This document shows, one piece after another, positions 5,248-13,867 of a DNA stretch of 19,400 nt. The position numbers and the translations under genes were made by a program. Below the pieces are notes generated by a model. The model saw only the letters and a program-made list of their open reading frames with translations, was not told the origin of the DNA and did no database searches. Position 1 is the first letter of the stretch. Every line of letters begins with the position of its first letter. This DNA is from JBJFGR01 sp051892875 (GTDB lineage: Bacteria; Pseudomonadota; Gammaproteobacteria; Enterobacterales; Succinivibrionaceae): positions 1 to 19,400 of the forward strand of contig JBJFGR010000032.1 of the NCBI GenBank assembly GCA_051892875.1. The letters are read 5' to 3'.

Positions 5248-7881
5248 CTAAACTTTGTTGATTTCGTGAAGAATACGGGTAAATTCATCATATTCTACAG
5301 GTTTTGAATAAAAATAGCCTTGGTAGAAAGTAGAACCAAAATGCTTTAGATATTCGGCAATATCTTTATCCTCTACTCCTTCAATACAAGTAATTTGTCC
5401 CATCTTTTGAGCGTAATCGGTTGTAAATTTAACGATATTTTGATTTTCAACTTTGTTTTTAATATCTTTTATAAAAGACATATCAATTTTTATTTCATCA
5501 ATTGGAAGTTGCGATAGAACTTGCATAGATGAACTACCTGTACCAAAATCATCCAATGCTATCTTAATTCCCCTAGATCTAAAGAAATTCATGATTTCTT
5601 TTAAATAGTTATAGTCCATATTATGACAGCGTTCTGTTAACTCAAAAACCAAATCTTTTGTTGGATATTTTAGATCTGATATTATTTGAATAACATCGTA
5701 CCTGAAATTAGGATTTTCTAGTTGAGGTGCTGTTATATTGATATTTATGAAGAAATTAGGTACTAGTTTTTTAAAATTTAAAGCGTCAGTTATTGATTGC
5801 TTAATGATCCACAAGCCTATGGTGTAGAAACAAGGGTCGTCTTCTAACCATGGTATAAACTGATTAGGAGGTATTATGCCGAATTTTGGGTGTTTCCAAC
5901 GAATTAAGGATTCAGCACCAACTATCTTATTAGTTTCAACTGAAACAACAGGCTGATAACATAAATAAAAACCTTCACAATGATTATTAATACATTGATG
6001 AATAACACCGATTACATCTAACTTTATTTCACCTCTGTTATTAAATATATCATTAAAGAATACTAAATCACCATGTTTCTTTGTTGCAGACATTTCTTGA
6101 GCATAAATCAAAGCCCCTCTAATTTTTGAGACACTATCGTAATTATCATTATCAGCAATAACACATGAGTAAGAAGTCTTTAATTGCATTAAATCGGCAT
6201 CAAGTTTTATTCCTGAACGAGATATTTGACGAATTTTGTTAAAGATATCTATCCAATGCTGACGATTAGTATTGGTGGAGATAATAGTTATGCAATAGCC
6301 ATCTACTCTAAAAAACATGTAGTTTTCAGTTCCTAGAGCTTCTTTTATTTCTTGTATAAAACCTCTTAAAAGTTTAGAGCTATACTCAAAACCATACATT
6401 ATGTTTAATTTTAAAAGATTGTCTAAGCTAATACGCATGGTACCAAAATTTTGTTTTTTAGATATAAAAGTTCTCAGTACATCTTTATATTTATGTAAAT
6501 TAAAAATGTTGGTTTCATCATCAACTTCATCTTGGCTATCTTGGTTTTCAACTGACCCCGCAAAATATAATGGTTCTCCATTAGAAGTTCTTATTACCCA
6601 TCCTCTACAAGTTACTAGTATATATTCACCAGTTGTGGATTTTATTCTATATTGAAGACAGTGGTAGTCTTTTTGACCATTTATAATTTCAGAAATATCT
6701 TCAATAAATAAATCTCGATCATTTGGGTGTATTAATTCCGTGTATCCACAATCTTTAAAAGTGGAAATTTTTTTTCTTAACCCCAATTTTTCAATTGCTT
6801 CTTGAGACCACATTATTAAACTGGATTTCATATCCATTATATAAAAGAAATTTTTGTGGTTACTAGCTGCAAATACATCAAATATTTTACTGAATATTTC
6901 ATCAATAGTATTTACTTCAGTATTATCTTCAACATGATTGAATATATTTGCAAAATATGATTGAACAACTTCTTTTCCGTTCACAACAAAACTGTCTGTG
7001 ATTTTTTGGTTGTTTATTAAAAATGCTTTATCTGATATTAGAGAACTCTTTGAAGCTTCTAATACTTCTTTAAAGACAATATTGAATGGTTGAGCTTCGG
7101 GGTGATGACTACCTACGATGGTAACTTGTATGTTTTGGTTATAGTAGATCTTCATAAGATCATGAATTTTCTCGGAGAATTCTAATTCAGTTAATCCATT
7201 AGCTAATACAAAAAACTCATCACCACTGATTTTATAGATTTCGTGTTTTGAAAAGTGTTGATTTAAATTATTGGCTAGATTTTTTATAACCTCATTACCA
7301 ATGTGGTAACCATATTTTTTATTTATTTTTTCTAAACCATTAATATGGCAATAAATCATGCCGTAATTCTTTTTAATCTCTGTGTTTGCCAATAATGTAT
7401 CAATGTAATTTTTATTTGCTGCTACAGTGTCAGAGAGAACATCATAATATAAGTTTATGTTTTGGTTTTTCTCAAAAATAGAACAAACGTAGGGATTAGA
7501 AACTTCTTTATCTAATATAAGTAATGAATTATTAATTTTGTTATAATCAATATCTTTAACAAATTCCAATGAAATCCATTTTTCTTTGCTTTCATTATTT
7601 GAAGATTTATAACTAAAAGCAATACGATGTGATTTTTTTAAGTATTCATCTACAATGTTGTTTGAATCCAGTAAATTTTGTAAATAAGTTCTAAAATAAC
7701 ACTTAGGATCCATATTTTTTAGAATTTTTTCAATTTGGTATTCTAGTTTATACGGAACATTTAATTCGTAATTGATCCTACTTTTATAGTAAGTAATAGT
7801 TCTATTATTAATATCTAAGCGTGCAACAGTGTCATAAAAAGGAAGTATACATGCATTAAGAAGATCAATACCGTATGTCAT
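5248..7881 (-). CDS. GGDEF-PAS-GGDEF-EAL protein, predicted c-di-GMP phosphodiesterase
   Basis: This 877-residue protein has no signal peptide or membrane helix, so it is probably cytosolic. Domain order: unassigned N-terminus (1-165); GGDEF-like domain (about 170-285) with SGDEF at 219-223; PAS domain of the PAS_3 type (about 343-447); second, degenerate GGDEF domain (about 478-608) with VDGYC at 526-530; EAL domain (about 621-870). The EAL domain keeps the expected catalytic residues: Glu657 in AESL, Asn715, Glu747 in ELTE, Asp777-Asp778 in DDFGTG, Lys798, Glu837 or Glu834 in EGVE, and Gln854 in QGY. In the first GGDEF the metal-binding Asp is His179 and two other Asp are Asn181 and Asn196, so cyclase activity is doubtful despite SGDEF. 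I infer hydrolysis of c-di-GMP under PAS/GGDEF control. GGTG lies 5 nt before the ATG. It is divergent from the large lipoprotein gene. Confidence 0.9.
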   Translation of the reverse strand: MTYGIDLLNACILPFYDTVARLDINNRTITYYKSRINYELNVPYKLEYQIEKILKNMDPKCYFRTYLQNLLDSNNIVDEYLKKSHRIAFSYKSSNNESKEKWISLEFVKDIDYNKINNSLLILDKEVSNPYVCSIFEKNQNINLYYDVLSDTVAANKNYIDTLLANTEIKKNYGMIYCHINGLEKINKKYGYHIGNEVIKNLANNLNQHFSKHEIYKISGDEFFVLANGLTELEFSEKIHDLMKIYYNQNIQVTIVGSHHPEAQPFNIVFKEVLEASKSSLISDKAFLINNQKITDSFVVNGKEVVQSYFANIFNHVEDNTEVNTIDEIFSKIFDVFAASNHKNFFYIMDMKSSLIMWSQEAIEKLGLRKKISTFKDCGYTELIHPNDRDLFIEDISEIINGQKDYHCLQYRIKSTTGEYILVTCRGWVIRTSNGEPLYFAGSVENQDSQDEVDDETNIFNLHKYKDVLRTFISKKQNFGTMRISLDNLLKLNIMYGFEYSSKLLRGFIQEIKEALGTENYMFFRVDGYCITIISTNTNRQHWIDIFNKIRQISRSGIKLDADLMQLKTSYSCVIADNDNYDSVSKIRGALIYAQEMSATKKHGDLVFFNDIFNNRGEIKLDVIGVIHQCINNHCEGFYLCYQPVVSVETNKIVGAESLIRWKHPKFGIIPPNQFIPWLEDDPCFYTIGLWIIKQSITDALNFKKLVPNFFININITAPQLENPNFRYDVIQIISDLKYPTKDLVFELTERCHNMDYNYLKEIMNFFRSRGIKIALDDFGTGSSSMQVLSQLPIDEIKIDMSFIKDIKNKVENQNIVKFTTDYAQKMGQITCIEGVEDKDIAEYLKHFGSTFYQGYFYSKPVEYDEFTRILHEINKV

Positions 7882-8197
7882 AATATCACCAAATAAATAT
7901 CCCTCTATCCCTTATATGATATAAGTTAATAATTATATTATCAAACCTCAAGATAAAAATTTAAATAAATTTTCAACAACGATCAAATATTTAATTAAAT
8001 TAAAACAATCTTAATAAAGTTTTTTTGTAATAAAAATATAAAAAATGTGATGATTATCAAATTTTTATTTGTTTTTTTTATTACTTAAAGTATAATTCTA
8101 AATATTAAATAAATAAAAAAGTAAAAATAATAATACTAAAATAACAAAAATATATGTTTAAATCTTTTTTTTATTAGCCAATAAGAGGGAATTTTCT
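7882..8197. other. Gene-free region between divergent EAL and lipoprotein genes
   Basis: These 316 nt contain no plausible frame. They hold a predicted rightward promoter (8069-8096) and a strong ribosome binding site, AGAGGGA (8184-8190), for the lipoprotein gene. Leftward promoter elements for the EAL gene are not distinct. Shared control of the two genes is possible but not shown. Confidence 0.6.
8069..8096 (+). promoter_or_regulatory. Candidate promoter of the large lipoprotein gene
   Basis: A perfect -10 TATAAT (8091-8096) is preceded by a weak -35 TTGTTT (8069-8074) with a 16-nt spacer. The leader would be about 95 nt. A partly symmetrical TGATGATTATCA lies just upstream (8049-8060). 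Confidence 0.4.
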
Positions 8198-10774
8198 ATG
8201 TCCTATAAAGGATTTTTTTGTGTTTTGTTAACACTTTCTTTATTCAGTTTAACCGCTTGTGGTGGTAGTGATAATAGTAAAAAATCAGAGTTTGAAGATG
8301 CGTATACAGATGTATCTGATAGCAATAATGATGAACCAACTTTCATTGATGAAGATCTAGATATTTCTTTGGAAGAAAATAATTACAAGCCAATACCTGA
8401 TGAAATCAAAGAGATTTTAAATCAAGAAGAAGAGAAAAAAGAAGGTGCAAACTTGGGACCAATTAATGGAGATAATAATGGTGTGATTATCGTTGATAAT
8501 AGTGGTAATTTAAAACCCAATGAACCAGAGGATTTGGAAAATATTTCAAAACCAACTGATAATGATTCAAAAATTGACGAGAGTAATAAAAAAGAAGAAA
8601 CAATTGTTGATAATGATATAACAGAAATAGAAGAGAATAAAGAAAAAGATTCAATAGATGAATCGCAAATGGATAATTCTTTAGAAACGCATAAAGATCA
8701 AACAGAGCCTTTAGAAAACGGCAGTAATGAACAAGGTTCTTCTGAAAATATTACCGAAGAAAGTGAATTTACTGAAGAAAGTGAATCTACTGAAGATAAA
8801 ATTAATTATTTACAATTACGTGTTGAATTAAAAAACATGGTTTATAAAAATGCTTTAGTGTGTATGGATTTAAACCTTGACTATAAATGTGATGAAGAAG
8901 ATGAGTATTCTGAAATCACAAATGATGAGGGCTATGTTATTTTTAATTACGACGCAGATAAAATAGCAAATTATGATGAGTTAGGATTTTTTGTTACTAT
9001 AAGAGCAAATGAAACTTTAAAGCTTTCGGATGGTGAATTTAAACCATCTGAAAATGATGTTTTTTTATATGTTTATTCAACACCTGAGTATATAAAAACA
9101 TATGAAGGTGATCCTGCGGTTGATGAAAATGGGATCCCAATTTTATATGTAGATTATCTAACTACTTTTGCATACAGAATGCTATCAACTAGACGTGATA
9201 ATCCTGATTATGAAAGTAAATATGGTTCTTTATTTGATATTTATAGGGTTTCTTATAGAGATTTATATGATGGTGTCACAAATTCAAAATGTGGAGCATT
9301 AGATTTTGTAAACTCTAATAATAAATGTAAAATTATATTAAATAAGGTTATTGAATCAACGAATATACTTCCGACAGTAGCTAGTGATTTTGATGAAAGA
9401 TTTGATGATAGAAAATTCTTAAATATTATAAAAAGATTAAGTAATAGCAGTTATTATTTTCTTACTGTTTTTAATGATGAAGAAGATGTTATAGTAGCTA
9501 ATGTTTTGTATGATGTATATGGAATAAAATCTCCAAAATGTACTATTAATTATGAAGATATCTCAGAACCGAATATAGATATCAAAGCAGATATTGATTT
9601 TTTAAATGTTTCATTAAGTAATAGTGGTATTAATGAAAATGAAGATAATTTGTCTTATACTTGGTTTTTTGGGGATGTTAAGAATAAAACTTCAGATGAA
9701 AAATTTACCAACTTTTTGTATACAACTCCTGGAATATATACAGTAGGTTTAAATGTTTTTGATGGAGAATATACGTTTAATAAAAAGCAGAAAGTTGCGG
9801 TATATAAAGATATTTCTTTTTTAGCAACTACTTGTACTGATAAGTTATATTCGCAGTTAGGTCCAAAATATACATTATTTGCAATTGATAAATACATTGC
9901 TGTAAAAATTGTTGATTGGGATCCTTTAAAATGTTCAAATCTATATAATTATGACGATAAAAAGTTAGAATATAGTATCGATATAGGTGATGGTGAAATT
10001 CATAAATTTACATATGATGAGCCATATTTGTTAAAAGTACCAGAAAGTGGAACGTATAATGTAAAAATTACTGCTTCAAATGGAGCTGGTTTTTCAGAGT
10101 CAAAAACAGAAACCGTGATTATAGGGGATACAACAGAGTTTATTGAAGATGAATATGAAATAATACAATCTGCTAATACATCATCAACTTCTTTGGTATA
10201 TCAGTCATATGGTATAACTCTTAAACCTATACCTAATACCTCTCTTATAGAACGTTGTTTGTGGTTATTAAAAGATGAAAATAACAATATAGTTGACTTT
10301 TCATTTTATGATAGCAAATATAATAGTTCCTCATGTATTTTTAATATACCACCTCATTACGAATTACAAGATTATTATGTGGAATTTTATGCCATAAACT
10401 CTTATGGGGAATTTTTCAAAAATGAATATATATATCATAATGATTTATATAATAAATTCTCATTTTATGAGCCTGGGTTCATATGTTATCCAGCATTTAA
10501 ATTGGCAACAAAAAATACAGAATGTTTAGTCACAAGTATGTATCCAGAAGGTGTAAAAAGTGGTCATTTAGTGTATCAGTTTGATTTTGGTGATAATGAA
10601 ACATCTGCATTGAAATCATACTTAATAGATGAAAAAAATAATAATGCAGTAACACATAATTACTCAAGAAGTGGGTATTATTTTGTTACCTTAACAATAA
10701 GTTTTTCTGAAACCAAAAAAGTGATTTATCAAAAAACTAAACCAATATATATAAAAGTTAGAGATAATCTCTAA
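8198..10774 (+). CDS. Large acidic lipoprotein with PKD-like domains
   Basis: The 858-residue protein begins with a lipoprotein signal: a hydrophobic helix ending in LTAC, so Cys21 would be lipidated. Residues 24-200 are a low-complexity linker rich in Glu, Asp, Asn, Ser and Lys, probably disordered and reaching away from the membrane. A globular part starts with LRVELKNMVYKNALVCMDLNLDYKC (in two pieces about 207-231). It contains an Asp/Asn-rich loop around 224-236 that could bind calcium, with Cys222 and Cys231. PKD-like beta-sandwich domains follow, with YTWFFGD (487-493) plus PGIYTVGLNVFDG (511-523), then LEYSIDIGDGE (590-600) and YQFDFGDNE (793-801) plus SGYYFVTLTISF (825-836). PKD domains usually mediate protein or polysaccharide contacts, so a surface adhesin or scaffold is my inference. 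AGAGGGA is 7 nt before the ATG. The gene ends at a shared terminator. Confidence 0.8.
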   Translation: MSYKGFFCVLLTLSLFSLTACGGSDNSKKSEFEDAYTDVSDSNNDEPTFIDEDLDISLEENNYKPIPDEIKEILNQEEEKKEGANLGPINGDNNGVIIVDNSGNLKPNEPEDLENISKPTDNDSKIDESNKKEETIVDNDITEIEENKEKDSIDESQMDNSLETHKDQTEPLENGSNEQGSSENITEESEFTEESESTEDKINYLQLRVELKNMVYKNALVCMDLNLDYKCDEEDEYSEITNDEGYVIFNYDADKIANYDELGFFVTIRANETLKLSDGEFKPSENDVFLYVYSTPEYIKTYEGDPAVDENGIPILYVDYLTTFAYRMLSTRRDNPDYESKYGSLFDIYRVSYRDLYDGVTNSKCGALDFVNSNNKCKIILNKVIESTNILPTVASDFDERFDDRKFLNIIKRLSNSSYYFLTVFNDEEDVIVANVLYDVYGIKSPKCTINYEDISEPNIDIKADIDFLNVSLSNSGINENEDNLSYTWFFGDVKNKTSDEKFTNFLYTTPGIYTVGLNVFDGEYTFNKKQKVAVYKDISFLATTCTDKLYSQLGPKYTLFAIDKYIAVKIVDWDPLKCSNLYNYDDKKLEYSIDIGDGEIHKFTYDEPYLLKVPESGTYNVKITASNGAGFSESKTETVIIGDTTEFIEDEYEIIQSANTSSTSLVYQSYGITLKPIPNTSLIERCLWLLKDENNNIVDFSFYDSKYNSSSCIFNIPPHYELQDYYVEFYAINSYGEFFKNEYIYHNDLYNKFSFYEPGFICYPAFKLATKNTECLVTSMYPEGVKSGHLVYQFDFGDNETSALKSYLIDEKNNNAVTHNYSRSGYYFVTLTISFSETKKVIYQKTKPIYIKVRDNL
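8753..8797 (+). repeat. 18-bp tandem repeat within the acidic linker
   Basis: Two copies of an 18-nt unit (ACYGAAGAAAGTGAATYT) plus a half copy encode T-E-E-S-E-F / T-E-E-S-E-S / T-E-D. It is an in-frame coding repeat, suggesting linker growth by slippage. Confidence 0.7.
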
Positions 10775-10803
10775 AGTTAATTATTTTATTGTAGTTATAA
10801 GAA

Positions 10804-10842
10804 ATCCCGTTATTGATTAGAATTCGATAACGGGATATTTTT
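10804..10842. terminator. Bidirectional terminator between convergent genes
   Basis: ATCCCGTTAT (10804-10813) pairs perfectly with ATAACGGGAT (10827-10836) around a 13-nt loop. ATTTTT follows on the plus strand and TTTCTT on the minus strand. It lies 29 nt after the lipoprotein stop and 14 nt past the end of malE. Confidence 0.85.
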
Positions 10843-10856
10843 AAGAATAGTTTGAA

Positions 10857-12053
10857 TTATTGTTTGATTCTTCTTTCAGCTGTTTCCAATGCTTTTTTAG
10901 GAGTTGTTCTTCCTTTTGTGCTATCCCTTATTGCACTGCTGAAAAATGTCCAAAATCTTGTCATTTCTGGAATATTAGGCATAATATCACCATTCTGAGC
11001 ATTTAAAATAGTAACAGAAATGCGTTTACCTTGAACAGGGTTATTTTCAAATTCTTTTATTAATTTTTTATGTGTAATAGCACCCAAAGCAAAGTCATTA
11101 TTCATTTTTCTAATACCATTTTCTGTGAGTAGATATTTTTCAAGGAATAATGTTGCTTTTTCCTTATTAGGTGATGAAGAACTTATACCAAAACCTTGTA
11201 CACCAACGAAAGGACGAGCGTTTTTTCCATCAAAAGTTGGTAGTGGGTTGATGGTAAAATTAACACCTTTTTTGTCGTATTTATTCCATGACCAAGGTCC
11301 ATTTATTACACAGGCAACTTCTCCTCTTGCGAAAGAAGTGTCAATAATGCCCATATCAGTACCTCTTGGTAAAATACGATTTTTTACAATGTCTACTATA
11401 AAGTTAAGAGCTTTTTCAGCCCCCTCAACATTAACACCTACATCATTTTTGTCAAAACCAGAATCAGTAGCCTTAAATGAATAAGCCCCGACAGCTGAAA
11501 ATAATGGATACGAGTGGTATGGTTCTTCGTACGACCATAACAAGCCTCTCTTACCTTGTTCTTTCATTTTTTTGTCAAGAACAACTATTGATTCATAGGT
11601 CTTTGGAGCTTCTTCAACCAGATCACTGTTACACAATAAAGAAAGACTTTCCAGAATTAAAGGATATCCATAATATTTGTTATTATATAAAAAAGCCTGC
11701 CATCCTTTAGTAATAAATTCATTCATAAATTTTTTTGATGGAGATATAGGTTCAATTAATCCATTTGTAATCCATTCGCCCCAACGATCATTTGCCCATA
11801 AAAATATATCAGGTCCTTTTTTTTCAAGAGACATTTTTTGAAATCTAAAATGAATATCATCATATCTTTCAACTTCAATAGCAATACCTGTATCTTTATA
11901 AAATTGTTTTCCAATGTCTAATATACTTTGGTAAGGCTTGTTTTCAGGAGTCCAAATTACAATCTTACTTGAATCTGCACAACTTACATTAGAGATGCAT
12001 GATAACGAAATAGCAAATGTAGCACTTGTAACATAAAATCTAAATGTACTCAT
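10857..12053 (-). CDS. malE: Periplasmic maltose/maltodextrin-binding protein (MalE-like)
   Basis: The 398-residue ABC-transporter solute-binding protein aligns with E. coli MalE over its whole length. The frame is open to 12125, but I chose the ATG at 12053 because a signal peptide (MSTFRFYVTSATFAISLSC, cleavage near SCA-DSS) follows directly and GGGAG lies upstream. Sugar-contact residues of MalE are kept: Lys39, Trp86, Asp89 and Arg90 in WANDRW, Glu135, Glu177 and Tyr179 in EEPY, Trp254 in NGPW and Trp368. Other family blocks are FVGVQGFGISSSSPNKE, FLEKYLLTENG and NAQNGDIMPNIP. It should deliver malto-oligosaccharides to a MalFGK2-type importer. No permease or ATPase gene is in the window, so the partner must be elsewhere. 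The fit to maltose is strong by homology; the exact sugar is inferred. Confidence 0.93.
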   Translation of the reverse strand: MSTFRFYVTSATFAISLSCISNVSCADSSKIVIWTPENKPYQSILDIGKQFYKDTGIAIEVERYDDIHFRFQKMSLEKKGPDIFLWANDRWGEWITNGLIEPISPSKKFMNEFITKGWQAFLYNNKYYGYPLILESLSLLCNSDLVEEAPKTYESIVVLDKKMKEQGKRGLLWSYEEPYHSYPLFSAVGAYSFKATDSGFDKNDVGVNVEGAEKALNFIVDIVKNRILPRGTDMGIIDTSFARGEVACVINGPWSWNKYDKKGVNFTINPLPTFDGKNARPFVGVQGFGISSSSPNKEKATLFLEKYLLTENGIRKMNNDFALGAITHKKLIKEFENNPVQGKRISVTILNAQNGDIMPNIPEMTRFWTFFSSAIRDSTKGRTTPKKALETAERRIKQ

Positions 12054-12142
12054 ATTGATTGAAAACTCCCGTGCAAATGAAAATTTTATTATATATATGT
12101 TACTTATAGTACTTATAATTATCAATTATATTATTATGAAAC

Positions 12143-12160
12143 TTTGATGATAATATCAAA
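12143..12160. promoter_or_regulatory. Operator-like dyad between malE and the NADH dehydrogenase gene
   Basis: TTTGAT (12143-12148) and ATCAAA (12155-12160) form an inverted repeat with a 6-nt centre, about 90 nt before the malE start and 110 nt before the other gene. It could bind a regulator of either gene. It lacks the central CG of many LacI-type operators. Confidence 0.25.
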
Positions 12161-12269
12161 AGGATTTAAAAAAAATATTTAATAGAAAAAAACGTGTTTC
12201 AATATAATAAAATGTTAAAAATATGTTATTATTTCATATCATGATGCTTAATGTTAAAGGAGTTGGTGA

Positions 12270-13628
12270 ATGAGTTTTAATATAGAACGTAATGAAAAAA
12301 AAAGGGTTGTAATTATTGGAGGTGGTTTTGGTGGATTACGATTAGCTCAAGATTTAAAAAAATCTAATTTTCAAGTAGTTTTAATTGATAAAAATAACTA
12401 TCATCAATTTCCGCCTCTTATATATCAAATCGCTACAGCAGGTTTAAATCCAAGTGATATATCTTTTCCTTTTAGAAAAATTTTTGAAGATAGAGAAGAT
12501 TACTTCTTTCGAATGACTGAACTTAGAGCAATTTATGCGAAGGATAATTATATTCAAACATCAATAGGGAAAATTGATTATGATTATTTAGTATTGGCAA
12601 ATGGAACAAAAACTAATTTTTTTAATAACAAAAATGTTGAACATTATGCAATGCCGATGAAAACCATTCCAGAAGCAATGGGAATGCGTAATACATTATT
12701 ATCACATTTTGAAAGATCGGTAACTTGTTCATCAGAAAAGGAACGTCAGGAATTATTAAATGTTGTTATCGTTGGGGGCGGTCCTTCTGGTGTAGAAATA
12801 GCAGGTGCCATTGCTGAAATGAAAAGATATGTATTGCCTCTTGATTATCCAGATATGGATACCAATAAGATGCATATATATATCATCGAAGGTGGTGATC
12901 GTTTATTAGCTGGTATGTCTCAAAAGTCATCTGATAAATCTTTAAAGTTTCTAGAGAAAATGAATATTGAAGTAAAGTTAAATACTTTTGTAACAGATTA
13001 TACGGATAATAAAGTAATTATGAATGACGGCACTTCAATCCCTACAAGAAATTTGATTTGGGTAGGCGGGGTGACTACAAATCGTGTAGTAGGTATTGGT
13101 CACGAACATTTAGGTCGAGGAAACAGAATAAAAGTAGATCAGTATAACAGAGTAGAAGGTTCGAACAATATTTTTGCAATAGGTGATGTTGCTATTATGC
13201 TGGATGCCGATCCTAAATATCCAAATGGACATCCGCAAATGGCTCAACCAGCAATTCAACAAGGAGCTTTACTTGCAAAAAATTTAGTTGCTATAAGAGA
13301 TAATAAAAAGTTAGTACCTTTTAGATATAAAGATCTTGGATGCATGGCAACTATCGGAAAAAATAAAGCGGTTGCTGAAATTAAGCCTTTTAAATTTGCT
13401 GGTTTTTTTGCATGGTTCCTATGGATGGGAGTGCATTTGATGTCTATATTGGGTGTACGTAATAAAGTATTTGTATTTTTCTCATGGGTATGGAGTTATT
13501 TTACATACGATAAATCGAATCGTATGATTGTAAAATCTGCAGAAAGTAAAGGTTTGAAGGATTTAGAACAGAGATTAAAAGAAAATCATTGGGGAGATCT
13601 AAAACCAGGAGAAGATAAATTAATTTAG
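12270..13628 (+). CDS. ndh: Type II NADH dehydrogenase (NDH-2), non-proton-pumping
   Basis: The 452-residue flavoprotein transfers electrons from NADH to quinone at the inner face of the cytoplasmic membrane without pumping protons. FAD-binding GGGFGG is at residues 17-22, followed by NNYHQFPPLIYQIATAG (42-58). The NAD(P)H-binding GGGPSG is at 169-174, the second FAD contact FAIGD at 302-306, and the quinone-site motif AQPAIQQG at 325-332. A hydrophobic amphipathic C-terminus (about 377-413) should anchor it to the membrane. Length and order are normal for NDH-2. The wording of several blocks (LPLDYPDMD, AGMSQKSSDKS) reminds me more of Bacteroidetes NDH-2 than of E. coli Ndh, which is only an impression. 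AAAGGAG lies 7 nt before the ATG. The gene is divergent from malE and followed by a weak terminator. Confidence 0.88.
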   Translation: MSFNIERNEKKRVVIIGGGFGGLRLAQDLKKSNFQVVLIDKNNYHQFPPLIYQIATAGLNPSDISFPFRKIFEDREDYFFRMTELRAIYAKDNYIQTSIGKIDYDYLVLANGTKTNFFNNKNVEHYAMPMKTIPEAMGMRNTLLSHFERSVTCSSEKERQELLNVVIVGGGPSGVEIAGAIAEMKRYVLPLDYPDMDTNKMHIYIIEGGDRLLAGMSQKSSDKSLKFLEKMNIEVKLNTFVTDYTDNKVIMNDGTSIPTRNLIWVGGVTTNRVVGIGHEHLGRGNRIKVDQYNRVEGSNNIFAIGDVAIMLDADPKYPNGHPQMAQPAIQQGALLAKNLVAIRDNKKLVPFRYKDLGCMATIGKNKAVAEIKPFKFAGFFAWFLWMGVHLMSILGVRNKVFVFFSWVWSYFTYDKSNRMIVKSAESKGLKDLEQRLKENHWGDLKPGEDKLI

Positions 13629-13645
13629 GCTCTTTTTTTAAGTCA

Positions 13646-13688
13646 ATAATTATTGGTTGCATTGTTATTACCAATAAAATTGATTTTT
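13646..13688 (+). terminator. Weak terminator after the NADH dehydrogenase gene
   Basis: TATTGGT (13651-13657) pairs with ACCAATA (13670-13676), with partial extension outside, and a T-rich tail (ATTTTTCT) follows from 13683. The stem is short and AT-rich. Confidence 0.4.
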
Positions 13689-13767
13689 CTGTGATTGTTT
13701 CTGTATAGGTAAAAACCATAAAGGTTAAAGTATGATAAAGTTTTTTTGAGGAAGATTTAATAATATC

Positions 13768-13796
13768 TTGAATTTTAGGTTTTTTGTATATACAAT
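13768..13796 (+). promoter_or_regulatory. Sigma-70 promoter of the candidate small RNA
   Basis: TTGAAT (13768-13773), exactly 17 nt, then TACAAT (13791-13796). Transcription would start near 13803, right where the structured element begins. Confidence 0.6.
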
Positions 13797-13802
13797 TCGG
13801 AA

Positions 13803-13867
13803 CAAAGGATCTCTCTGTTTTTTTGTATGTTGATGTTTACAAACATACTAGAAGATCCTTTTTTATT
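13803..13867 (+). ncRNA. Candidate small RNA (~65 nt) or leader attenuator
   Basis: From the predicted start site the RNA folds into a nested structure. The outer stem AAAGGATCT (13804-13812) pairs with AGATCCTTT (13853-13861), 9 of 9. The inner stem GTATGTT (13825-13831) pairs with AACATAC (13842-13848), 7 of 7. Between them is a single-stranded pyrimidine run with CTCTCTG and seven T. The outer stem is followed by T residues, as in a rho-independent terminator. A whole transcription unit (promoter, RNA, terminator) thus fits in about 100 nt. It may be a free-standing sRNA, or an attenuator for the secreted peptide gene 73 nt further on. I recognise no known RNA family. Confidence 0.5.

Noticed and set aside
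11125..11710. Two plus-strand open frames across malE
   Set aside because: They are antisense shadows of a well-conserved MalE and have no sensible sequence features.
11970..12000. Possible lipobox in the MalE signal (Cys19 or Cys25)
   Set aside because: The positions before both Cys (SLS-C, NVS-C) lack the Leu/Val-x-Gly/Ala/Ser-C pattern at -3; a normal cleavage after Ala26 fits better.
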